This document shows positions 19,649-27,706 of a stretch of 64,000 nucleotides of DNA, piece after piece. The DNA comes from Spirochaetaceae bacterium (GTDB taxonomy: Bacteria; Spirochaetota; Leptospiria; Leptospirales; Leptonemataceae). The stretch is from NCBI GenBank assembly GCA_002729885.1, contig PBUB01000008.1, positions 62,001 to 126,000 of the forward strand, given 5' to 3'. Within the stretch, counting starts at the first letter, position 1; the number at the start of each line of letters is the position of its first letter. Made by a program: the position numbers and the translations under genes. The notes under the pieces were generated by a model. The model was given only the letters and a program-made list of their open reading frames with translations. It had not been told where the DNA came from and did no database searches.

Positions 19649-20707
19649 ATGAATCTACAGCAATTCCTTGACCTGAAATGGTCCGACCCCGGCGGCCCCG
19701 AAATACAGCCGCCGTCCGCATCACCGGTAGTGGCCGATCCCAGTTTTTTGTTACCGGAAGAAACTCCGGACGGCCGATTTCAGCTTTTCGCGCATACAAT
19801 CTGGGGAATTCACCGATTTGAATCTGATGATGGCCTGGACTGGAAGCATTGCGGCCTTACCGTTCGCTTCGGGATGCGTCCTTTCATCCGAAAATTCCAT
19901 GGCATCTATTATCTTTACTATGAGCGTTATCCTCCCTTCTTGATGCCTCTTTCCTGGCTGCCGGTGCCCTGGCATTCTCGAATCGAGGTTCGCACCAGCA
20001 AAGATCTAATTCGCTGGTCATCGCCGAAGGTGTGTATAAAACCCGGGCTTCCCTGGCATAAGGCATTTCGTATGAGCGCCTCTGTAAGTAATCCCTGCGT
20101 CGTAGAAACAGATTCTGGATTTCGCATGTACTATAGCGCATCCCTGGTGTTTGTGCCGGATTGCGGGTTCTCTGAGCCTGCCTACATTGGAATCGCAGAA
20201 GCTAGCAGCCCAGAAGGTCCCTGGAAATGCGAAGAACAGCCTATTCTTTCTCCGGATCCAGAACTGCCTGGCCGCAACATGGGTTGCGGTTCTATCAAGG
20301 TATTTGCCCTGGATGATGGCTGGATAGGATTGCAAAATGGAATCTTCCTGGAAGCCGGGGAAGAACGGGCGCAAACCACGGAAGAGCGGAATCGGACGAT
20401 ACCGGTGAAGGTCGAAAGCTCTGCCAGATCAGGTGATGTTTCTGAAGATTCAAGCACGGATGATTCCAGCAATGAATCCCGCAGTCGATCAGCTCTATTT
20501 CTTCTAACCTCTAGAGATGGCAAAGAATGGGAGTATGGTCATAAGGAGCCGTTGATTCGACCCACTCATGGATGGATGAAATCCCATGTATATGCCTGCG
20601 ACTGTAGACTTCTGAAAGATGGGACATGGGTCCTGTATTTTAATGCCAGAGATGAATGGAATGTGTTTAAAGGCAAAGAGCGCATCGGTCGGATTACGGC
20701 CAGATGA
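19649..20707 (+). CDS. GH43/GH32-like five-bladed beta-propeller protein
   Basis: The pattern of repeated DPS.., GIHRFESDDGLDW, IYYLYYERY, RIEVRTSKDLIRWS and LLTSRDGKEWEYG blades indicates the glycoside hydrolase five-bladed propeller. The N-terminal ADPSFLL supplies the usual aspartate (D30). There is no signal peptide, so it would act in the cytoplasm, perhaps on a sugar-phosphate or nucleotide-sugar adduct; this is inference. A Ser/Asp/Glu-rich insertion occurs at about 240-267 between two blades. The start is 3 nt after the aldehyde dehydrogenase stop. Confidence 0.7.
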   Translation: MNLQQFLDLKWSDPGGPEIQPPSASPVVADPSFLLPEETPDGRFQLFAHTIWGIHRFESDDGLDWKHCGLTVRFGMRPFIRKFHGIYYLYYERYPPFLMPLSWLPVPWHSRIEVRTSKDLIRWSSPKVCIKPGLPWHKAFRMSASVSNPCVVETDSGFRMYYSASLVFVPDCGFSEPAYIGIAEASSPEGPWKCEEQPILSPDPELPGRNMGCGSIKVFALDDGWIGLQNGIFLEAGEERAQTTEERNRTIPVKVESSARSGDVSEDSSTDDSSNESRSRSALFLLTSRDGKEWEYGHKEPLIRPTHGWMKSHVYACDCRLLKDGTWVLYFNARDEWNVFKGKERIGRITAR

Positions 20708-20887
20708 ATAGTCTGTTTTTCGATGCATGAAGAGATCCTTCGAAGAATCGCGGCCCCGAATTAAGGAAGATTCGCATTAGTGACATCCACTGGGAAATTC
20801 GCGGGGAAAGTCCAGGCATGTAAATGAAATCTCCCCGTGCCAGGGTCCGTGGCCCTCAGAAGTCGGAAATCGCAATCAAAGAATCAT

Positions 20888-22759
20888 CTAATCTCCCCGG
20901 GCCCAGGTTTCCTCTCTGGGATCCGCCGCTCCAAGAAGCCTGGTTTCCCCTTGAATGGCGGCTCCCACAGCGCCGAATCTCTTTCGATAATCAGGAAATA
21001 CGTTTACTTCGTATCCTTTTTCTTCCAGGGGCCTTTTCAAAATTCGGGCCAGAGACTCTTCCAGTTCAATTGTATGGGGAAGATACTCATGAGGGGAAAA
21101 TGCATCGGGCCAGTTGCGGCTGCGAAAACGAAATGCTTCCACCGCTTTCTGGGGATCCATTTCAAAGAGTATATGGTTTAATAGAAACTGAAGTGTTGCC
21201 TGGGTCTGCATTTCCCCACCGGGTGTGCCACAGCTCATATAGAATTTTCCGTTTTTCAGAACCATTACGGCATGCGGGGTAATTCGGGGACGCTTGCCCG
21301 GTTCCAGGGATGAGGGATGCTCTGGCTGCAATCTAAACTGAGTCATTCGAATACCCAGAGTAAGACCTGTGTCTGGAATCATAGGAGAGATGGGAAAATC
21401 GCTGGGTGTAAGTGAGATCGCATTTCCCTGACTGTCGATTATGCTTATATAGCTGGTATCCTTTCCCGGAAAAAGAAAACTCTGCTCATCATCCGTCAAC
21501 TCAGAAGATGAATCATACGAATCATGCGAAGCATGTGTCGAATCATCGAGAGTAAGGGCAGGGGGAGTTTGAGCAAAGGCTGTCTCCTGGAGTAGAGATC
21601 TTCTTTTCTTCGCATAGTCCGGTCCCAAAAGCTCTTTTAAGGGAACATCTACGAAGGCCGGATCCCCTGCATAGGCTTCCCGGTCTGCCATAGCCAGTTC
21701 AATAGCCTGAAGCACTCGATGCGCATACTCGGGGCTATTATGCCCGGCTTGCCTCAAATACTCACGGTCCGCTTCCAGTATCTTCAGTGCCAGAAGCAAT
21801 GCGATTCCCTGAGTGTACGTGGGGTTCGTCAGCACCGTGTATTCGCCAAATTGCACCTCCAGAGGTTCATCCCAGGATCCTCGGTAGCCAGCCAGATCTT
21901 CAGCTGTAATAAGCCCTTCTTCTTTTTTATGAAAGTCCACTATCTTCTTTGCGATAGGACCTTCATAGAAATAGTTCCGTACCTCCTGCAGAGCAGCATT
22001 GCGCGAAAGACCGGACTGCAGGGCCTGTTTTTCAGCAGCTGCCAGATCTTCCAGCGTTCGGGCCAGGTCCGGTCGTTTAAACCGATCTCCATGGTGCAGC
22101 GGTCGCCACCACTGGCCGTTCAGATAGACCTCTGCATTGTATGGCATAAGGATCGTAAATCCCAGTCGAGTGAGCATACCCATTTCAAAGTTTTCCAGCA
22201 TGCTGTTATGCACAGGAAAACCGTTTCGAGCCATCTCTATGGAAGGGGCTGCCAGTTCGGCAAATCCCATGGTGCCGCAATCCTGAAGCAGAGAGATCAT
22301 CGCATCAGGCGATGCGGGAATCAGCTGCGCCAGGATGCTTCTTCTGGGAACGGCATCGTATCCCTGGTCCTTGAAAAAATCAATGGTGGCCCCTTTCGGC
22401 GCCGTGCCCACTCCAGAGTAGCTGCGAATCCTTCTGGTCCGGGCATCGTAATGAAGCAGCGGGGCCACCGAAGGAAAGCTGGCAGCTTCGCCATAGGTGA
22501 CATTGATCATCAGAAGGGCGGCCACAGTGGCATCGCATGCATTGCCTCCCTTTCGCAGTACGCCTACAGCAGTATCTGTGGCCCAGGGGGTGCCGGTAAC
22601 TACCATAAAGTCATCGCCAGTGGTTACCGGTCTTCGCTTACCCTGGGGATCGTCGAATTCCATGGGATCCCGGGGACCGGTGGGCAATAGAAAATAAGTG
22701 AGTAACAGCCCACCGGAAATGATGAGAATAGTATAGAAAGCGATCTTGATACCTTTCAT
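20888..22759 (-). CDS. Gamma-glutamyltranspeptidase
   Basis: GGT cleaves gamma-glutamyl bonds, for example of glutathione, outside the cytoplasm after self-cleavage into two chains. The N-terminus has a membrane anchor (residues 6-26). Family blocks include GGNACDATVAALLMINVTYG and the processing site DTSYISIIDSQGNAIS, where T435 would be the nucleophile; the usual histidine of TTH is replaced by Y. Just before this site is a Ser/Asp/His-rich insertion (about 404-427) not usual in the family. SCGTPGGEMQTQ near the C-terminus matches. It lies 30 nt after a multi-TM gene on the same strand. Confidence 0.9.
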   Translation of the reverse strand: MKGIKIAFYTILIISGGLLLTYFLLPTGPRDPMEFDDPQGKRRPVTTGDDFMVVTGTPWATDTAVGVLRKGGNACDATVAALLMINVTYGEAASFPSVAPLLHYDARTRRIRSYSGVGTAPKGATIDFFKDQGYDAVPRRSILAQLIPASPDAMISLLQDCGTMGFAELAAPSIEMARNGFPVHNSMLENFEMGMLTRLGFTILMPYNAEVYLNGQWWRPLHHGDRFKRPDLARTLEDLAAAEKQALQSGLSRNAALQEVRNYFYEGPIAKKIVDFHKKEEGLITAEDLAGYRGSWDEPLEVQFGEYTVLTNPTYTQGIALLLALKILEADREYLRQAGHNSPEYAHRVLQAIELAMADREAYAGDPAFVDVPLKELLGPDYAKKRRSLLQETAFAQTPPALTLDDSTHASHDSYDSSSELTDDEQSFLFPGKDTSYISIIDSQGNAISLTPSDFPISPMIPDTGLTLGIRMTQFRLQPEHPSSLEPGKRPRITPHAVMVLKNGKFYMSCGTPGGEMQTQATLQFLLNHILFEMDPQKAVEAFRFRSRNWPDAFSPHEYLPHTIELEESLARILKRPLEEKGYEVNVFPDYRKRFGAVGAAIQGETRLLGAADPREETWARGD

Positions 22760-22789
22760 TGTACTCCAGGCTGCAGGAATCTTTCCTTT

Positions 22790-23557
22790 CTACAATGAGA
22801 TTTCTTTCGCATGGACTGGAATCCAGCCGAAAAGGTGTGCGAAGGAATATATATGAGAAAGTAGCGCCACCGGAACAAGGAAGGCCGGAAGAAGAATGAA
22901 AGGGAAGCGAAGCACCGCCACATTGGGCTGATCCAATCCGAACATCTGGAATTGAGTAGGCATGGACAGTATGGCCACCCCGACGATGTTAAATAAACAG
23001 CCCAGAGAAAGCAGGTTCCAGGTAATGAGTCCCCATCCAGGTAGCCATCTGCGGCTGTATAGCCAGGCAATCAGAGGTGCGCTAAGACCTACATAGATAT
23101 CTGGATTGCGTCCAAAGACAGTCATTTCTTCTGGAATGCCTCCTAGATTCAAAAAACCCATAAAGAGAACCCCTTCTATGACTATGCGAAAGGAATGGAT
23201 CCAGGTCAGGGCAGTAAGACTCATACCGCCAATGATTCGTCTGCCCTCGGCAGAGCAGAACAGAGCCAGTCCCGATGCGGTAAAGGGCAGTAGCAGAGGA
23301 AGAACTGCCAGCGGAAGATAGCCTGCACGAATTATCCTCTCGGGAAGTCCAAGCCATCCGTAGACGCCCTGGAGAATGAGTGCTGCAAAAAGGATGGCGG
23401 TCCAGATAGCCATTTTTCCGTTCCAACCAGTGGTCTTATTTATCTGAACGAAAGCGCTCAAAAATACACCCAGAAGAAGTAGACCAAAGATCCAGGATAG
23501 CTCCGGATAGCCAGGTCTCGAAAAGTCAAAAGATAGTGAAGTCATTGTAATCCTCAT
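22790..23557 (-). CDS. Multi-transmembrane protein of unknown function
   Basis: About seven hydrophobic segments fill the 255 residues, with short loops and no catalytic motif I recognise. The start at 23557 is chosen because AGGAGC lies 7 nt upstream; the ORF track's extra ten residues precede it. It is transcribed divergently from a membrane LuxR-type regulator, with a palindrome between them, and it leads a transcript with the gamma-glutamyltranspeptidase. The regulator probably controls it. Confidence 0.65.
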   Translation of the reverse strand: MRITMTSLSFDFSRPGYPELSWIFGLLLLGVFLSAFVQINKTTGWNGKMAIWTAILFAALILQGVYGWLGLPERIIRAGYLPLAVLPLLLPFTASGLALFCSAEGRRIIGGMSLTALTWIHSFRIVIEGVLFMGFLNLGGIPEEMTVFGRNPDIYVGLSAPLIAWLYSRRWLPGWGLITWNLLSLGCLFNIVGVAILSMPTQFQMFGLDQPNVAVLRFPFILLPAFLVPVALLSHIYSFAHLFGWIPVHAKEISL

Positions 23558-23656
23558 GGTAAGCTCCTGCCGGAAACACCGGCTCAAGTAGAGACCAGGT
23601 TACCACGGAAAGCTCAGAAGCCTCTATGAGTGAAGTAATGGTCTGGATAATAGCGT

Positions 23657-23672
23657 CATGACTTGAGTCATG
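23657..23672. promoter_or_regulatory. Palindromic operator between the divergent multi-TM and luxR-like genes
   Basis: CATGACT-TG-AGTCATG is a perfect 7+2+7 inverted repeat in the 184-bp divergent gap. It sits about 70 bp before the regulator start and 100 bp before the other. It is a good candidate binding site for the LuxR-type protein. Confidence 0.6.
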
Positions 23673-23741
23673 GTTTTGCTATTTTGCGCCCAGGAGGGCC
23701 AGACGAAGGCTAAAATGGGGGAGGAGAAGATAGGCTGAATT

Positions 23742-24908
23742 GTGCTTTTAAAGGCGGATAGAAATCCGCCAATAGCTACCAGGTTCCTTATGAGCTTTGC
23801 ATACTACATTCCGGTGGCGGCTATCTTTTCCGGGATAAGCGTTCTTGCGCATCTTTTTTCTCTGCCCAGGAAAGCCAGATGGCAGACATCGCTAATATGG
23901 CTGTATTCGGCGCTGCTTCTCAGCAATACATGCATCGCTTTAATGATCAGCAGGCAATCGGCTGAGAATGCAGAGTTCTTCCTCTTTCTTTTGAGACATT
24001 TCTTCTTTTCTCTGCCAGCCCTGTTTCTCTGGTTTGCCATCAGCCTGACTGGAGAAAGCAAAAGATGGCTCTTTCCAGCTCTTTTCTATACTGTAATCCT
24101 GATTTTTCTGGCAGACCTGGATTACATCTTTCGGCTCCATCTGCTTCTGGATCGGATGGAGCCGCATTCCTGGGGTTTCTTTCCCAGAGGCATGCCTCTG
24201 GCCATTATCCTGCTGGCCTTACTGGCTCTTTATTGCGTCGGGGTGTCCTTCTGGTATATGGTGCGCCATTCCAGCGAATTGAAACAGGAAGGCCTGAAGC
24301 CGGTGGTAGTGCTCTTTGTATTCTGGTGGATCGGAATTGTGCTTAGCATGCTGCCTTTCTCCGGTATTTCCATTTTTCCGCCCGGGCCCGCAGTGGATGC
24401 AGCTCTTTCCGCTTTGATCGCAGCTCTTCTTACCCGCGGCCAGCGCAATAGCCGGGTCTCAGCCAATCTGCGTACCATTTCTGGCGGATTCGCATCTGTG
24501 GCCATGGGCACACTGGCTGGATGGCTCCTCAAAACCCTGAATTCTTCGGTGGATGAACTGGTACTATTGATCGTAGTGAGTGGTTGTAGCCTGGCTTCCC
24601 TGGCCGGATGGAACTACCTTGCGCGATACAGGCTTTCTCTCAGGCCTTTGTTTGTAATTCTACAGAACGATTATGAACTCAGTTATCAGGAGGCCAGAAT
24701 CTGCGAACTACTTCTGGAAGGCCTGGACCGTCACCAGATTGAAAGCCGGCTGGGGGTGGGGGGCGGCACCCTGAGAAATCATTTAACCTCTATCTATGGT
24801 AAAACCATCGATATCCATGAGCCTTCTTCGGAGCAATCCAGAGATAAGCTCCAGCGACTCACGGTTTTTCTTTCCCGCATTCAGACCGGTATACTTTCCC
24901 GCCCCTGA
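23742..24908 (+). CDS. Membrane-embedded LuxR-type transcriptional regulator
   Basis: Residues about 17-300 contain seven to nine hydrophobic segments. The C-terminus (about 312-357) is a GerE/LuxR-type helix-turn-helix: LSYQEARICELLLEGLDRHQ matches the LTxRExEVLxLLAEGLSNKE pattern, followed by LRNHLTSIYGK. This is a one-component regulator whose DNA-binding domain hangs from a polytopic membrane sensor. It begins with GTG at 23742, or possibly ATG at 23790. Ligand unknown. Divergent from the multi-TM/GGT pair with a palindrome between. Confidence 0.75.
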   Translation: MLLKADRNPPIATRFLMSFAYYIPVAAIFSGISVLAHLFSLPRKARWQTSLIWLYSALLLSNTCIALMISRQSAENAEFFLFLLRHFFFSLPALFLWFAISLTGESKRWLFPALFYTVILIFLADLDYIFRLHLLLDRMEPHSWGFFPRGMPLAIILLALLALYCVGVSFWYMVRHSSELKQEGLKPVVVLFVFWWIGIVLSMLPFSGISIFPPGPAVDAALSALIAALLTRGQRNSRVSANLRTISGGFASVAMGTLAGWLLKTLNSSVDELVLLIVVSGCSLASLAGWNYLARYRLSLRPLFVILQNDYELSYQEARICELLLEGLDRHQIESRLGVGGGTLRNHLTSIYGKTIDIHEPSSEQSRDKLQRLTVFLSRIQTGILSRP

Positions 24909-24996
24909 TCTGCAGCCATCCGGCCGTATCGATTTTTCTGATTTTTTTGCAACCCGGAAGCCAAATCGGACTCCTATCAGCATAAGATAAAGCAAA

Positions 24997-25008
24997 GGCC
25001 TTAAGGCC
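24997..25008. promoter_or_regulatory. Perfect 12-bp palindrome upstream of the desaturase
   Basis: GGCCTTAAGGCC is self-complementary and lies 57 bp before the desaturase start. It could be an operator for a fatty-acid regulator. Nothing else supports it. Confidence 0.25.
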
Positions 25009-25064
25009 CTGGCATTAAACGGTGGAGCTCCAAAATAACCATCGGAATGCCAACAGGAGACATT

Positions 25065-26171
25065 ATGAAACTCAAGGATTTTCGCTGGTCTACCGGAGTA
25101 TTTCTGATTCTAAGCCCACTGGGCGCAGCCGCCGCCCTGGCATGGTATTTCTACTATGATGCCTTTCAGTGGCAGACAGTTACCTGGGCTGTGTTTATGG
25201 CATTTGCCACAGGAATGGGGATCACCGTGGGATACCATCGTCTGTTTTCCCATAAGAGTTACGAAGCCGCAGCTCCCATTCGCTGGTTACTAACTTTCTT
25301 TGGAGCTGGAGCTCTGGAGAAGTCTGTAATTGAATGGTCTCATGATCATAGAAATCACCACCGATTCGTGGACACCGATCAGGATCCATATTCCATCAAC
25401 AAAGGATTCTTCCATGCTCACATTGGCTGGCTCTTTGTAAAAAGAGGAACCAACGGACGTGCGAAGGTGGATATCAACCAGGTAAAAGACCTCTGGGCAG
25501 ATCCATTCATTCGATTTCAGCACAACTATTACACTGCCTTTGGATTATTTGTATGCTTTCTGTTTCCCGGACTGGTAGCTCTGGCCTGGGGTGATTTCTG
25601 GGGTGGCGTGCTCATCGCAGGTCTGGTGCGAGTCGTAGTGGTGCATCATGGAACCTTTTGCATCAACTCCATCTGCCATTCCATCGGGCAGCAGCCTTAC
25701 TCCAGTCGTCATACAGCTCGCGATAGCTGGATTTCTGCACTGTTTACTTTCGGTGAAGGGTATCATAACTATCACCACGAATACCCGGCCGATTATCGAA
25801 ATGGAATTCGAGCGTGGCAATATGATCCTTCCAAGTGGATGATCTGGACTCTGTCCAAACTGGGTCTTGCTTCCAATTTAATCCGCATGCCAGATGAGAA
25901 AATCCTGGAAAGCAAGCTTGAGATGAAAGCATCCAGAGTGGATTCCGCTCATCGATCCGGCCTGGAAGCAAACATGGAGGAATTCTCTAGAGTGGCTTCT
26001 GAACTGAAGCAAACCAGAAAAGCTTATATGAAGGCTCGCAAGGAAAAAGCTCCTGCCACTGCGGATCTGGAGAAAACTTTAAAGCGCAATCGCAAAGCTC
26101 TGCTGGCAGCTTATAAAAGTCAAAAGAGCAGAATTCGGATGGCCGGTCGAAGCGCAGTTTCTGCAGCGTAA
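25065..26171 (+). CDS. Acyl-lipid/acyl-CoA delta-9-type fatty acid desaturase
   Basis: This membrane di-iron enzyme introduces a double bond into saturated acyl chains. The three histidine boxes are present in order: HRLFSH, HDHRNHH and HNYHHEYP, with hydrophobic segments around them. The start at 25065 has AGGAGA five nt upstream; the ORF track start is six codons earlier. The C-terminal 70 residues are a basic, helix-rich extension (KQTRKAYMKARKEKAP) beyond the catalytic domain. It is monocistronic, followed by a strong terminator. Confidence 0.93.
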   Translation: MKLKDFRWSTGVFLILSPLGAAAALAWYFYYDAFQWQTVTWAVFMAFATGMGITVGYHRLFSHKSYEAAAPIRWLLTFFGAGALEKSVIEWSHDHRNHHRFVDTDQDPYSINKGFFHAHIGWLFVKRGTNGRAKVDINQVKDLWADPFIRFQHNYYTAFGLFVCFLFPGLVALAWGDFWGGVLIAGLVRVVVVHHGTFCINSICHSIGQQPYSSRHTARDSWISALFTFGEGYHNYHHEYPADYRNGIRAWQYDPSKWMIWTLSKLGLASNLIRMPDEKILESKLEMKASRVDSAHRSGLEANMEEFSRVASELKQTRKAYMKARKEKAPATADLEKTLKRNRKALLAAYKSQKSRIRMAGRSAVSAA

Positions 26172-26197
26172 TGCATTGAACACTTACTCTCTTCCCG

Positions 26198-26220
26198 GGG
26201 GGCTTCGGCCCCCTTTTTTT
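26198..26220 (+). terminator. Intrinsic terminator with UUCG loop after the desaturase
   Basis: GGGGGC-TTCG-GCCCCC followed by seven T is a textbook terminator, located 26 nt after the desaturase stop. Confidence 0.92.
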
Positions 26221-26264
26221 ATGGTCAAAATCCAATGCCAGGTGAAGTTAAGCTTTGAGGCATT

Positions 26265-27416
26265 ATGGAAAGATCTGGATACGACTATGCAATCCTGGGA
26301 GCAGGCGCCATCGGCTGCTACACCGGAGGCTGGCTGGCAAATAGGGGCCACTCCGTCTTATTTGTAGGTAGACCATCCATTCTGGATGTACTGGCCAGCC
26401 AGGGATTGGCTCTTGAGTCGGTGGAGGGTAAGAAATCTACTGTACCTACGTTTCCGCTCCAGAAGGCAGAATCCTCCATTCCTGCGAATACTTCCGAAGC
26501 AGATTCAGTGGCCAATGGTTCCGAACCTGATTCCGTAGGCGATGGTTCCGGGGAAGCGGCCTCCATTGGACTTACGGAATCTCCATCCGATCTGGCAAAA
26601 TGTAAAACCATACTTGTATGCGTCAAAAGTGCATCCACCGATGAAGCCGCCGCCCAAATTCGAGAGTATGCTCCTCATGGCTCCGCTGTAATCTCATTAC
26701 AGAATGGACTGGGGGCCGCCCGAATTCTAAAAGAGAATCTACCGGATCACAGGGTGTTTGCAGGGATGGTAACCTATAACGTGGTGCGAGAAGGGAATCA
26801 TTTTCGTCAATCCACCTCCGGTCCCATAACTATTGAATTACCGCCGGATGCCGCCCTGGCACAAACTGCCCGGGCCGTAGCTAACGATCTGAACGAGTGT
26901 GGGATTCAAGCCTATCTACGTTCAGATATGCAAAATGTGCAGTGTAGCAAACTACTTCTGAATCTGAATAACGGCATCAATGCCCTGGCAGGTATTCCCA
27001 TTCGAGAAATGCTTTCTGATCGAAAATACAGAAGGATTATCGCTGCCTGCATGAAAGAAGCCATACAGATCTATAAATCGGCCGGAATCAAGATGGTGAA
27101 GCTTGGAAAAATTATTCCTGGCATCGCTCCTGCGGTTCTGAAGTTGCCTGACTTTCTTTTCTTTCGCGTCGCTTCAACCATGATCAATATTGATCCTACG
27201 GCCATGACATCCCTGGCTCAGGATCTAATTGCAGGTAAGAAAACGGAGATTGACTTTTTAAACGGAGAGATTGTTCGCCTGGCCCGGTCCAGGGGACTTA
27301 AGGCGCCCATTAACTCTGCTGTGGTGCAGCTAGTGAAGGATGCAGAAGCTACCGGACAGGGCTCTGCTCGAATGGATCCAGAAGCGATGGCTCGCGCTCT
27401 GGGTCTGGAAAGCTAG
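26265..27416 (+). CDS. panE: Ketopantoate reductase (2-dehydropantoate 2-reductase)
   Basis: It reduces ketopantoate to pantoate with NADPH in pantothenate synthesis. The Rossmann opening AILGAGAIGCYTGGWLA, the conserved SLQNGLGAARIL segment and the catalytic-lysine region SKLLLNLNNGINAL are all present. At 383 residues it is longer than usual, mainly because of an insertion at about 66-105 made of Ser, Glu, Gly and Asp-rich text within the Rossmann domain. panB, the previous step, is 25 kb away in this window. It follows the desaturase terminator, so it has its own promoter. Confidence 0.85.
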   Translation: MERSGYDYAILGAGAIGCYTGGWLANRGHSVLFVGRPSILDVLASQGLALESVEGKKSTVPTFPLQKAESSIPANTSEADSVANGSEPDSVGDGSGEAASIGLTESPSDLAKCKTILVCVKSASTDEAAAQIREYAPHGSAVISLQNGLGAARILKENLPDHRVFAGMVTYNVVREGNHFRQSTSGPITIELPPDAALAQTARAVANDLNECGIQAYLRSDMQNVQCSKLLLNLNNGINALAGIPIREMLSDRKYRRIIAACMKEAIQIYKSAGIKMVKLGKIIPGIAPAVLKLPDFLFFRVASTMINIDPTAMTSLAQDLIAGKKTEIDFLNGEIVRLARSRGLKAPINSAVVQLVKDAEATGQGSARMDPEAMARALGLES

Positions 27417-27706
27417 AGTTTGATAGTTCCTGCGTAAGCCGGGCATCCTGCCTGGTTGATACCGATATTGTGCCTGTGTTTCGTAATTATTACAGCCGCG
27501 GACCTTTCCATGGTTTGGGCTTGATACACCTTTGTAGCGAGACTTGAATCTGAGTGTTCCTGCTCCGGGGCCTCGATGTTATCCATAGAGTTGTATTCCA
27601 TTGCAGGGATAACGGTCATCTACCTGTAACCCATGCTTTTACCGATTGACCGATTCTAAAAAATTTTCAAGTCTGGGTTTGCCTCTCTTCGGCGCCGGCC
27701 TATTCG
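27417..27706. other. 290-bp region without a convincing gene
   Basis: The only ORF here is a 68-codon minus-strand frame with weak ribosome-site support and no recognisable motif. I see no repeat or strong hairpin apart from GCCGGGCATCCTGCCTGGT, an imperfect stem soon after panE that could aid termination. Confidence 0.35.

Noticed and set aside
20708-20887. Search for a terminator or small gene between the beta-propeller gene and GGT
   Set aside because: Only short palindromes such as CTTCGAAG are present, no T-tract and no ribosome-site-backed ORF.
21719-22690. 323-codon plus-strand ORF inside the GGT gene
   Set aside because: Antisense shadow; Cys/His/Arg-rich nonsense-like composition.
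27413-27619. 68-codon minus-strand ORF after panE
   Set aside because: Only weak ribosome-site support, overlaps the panE stop, no motif; could be real but unsupported.
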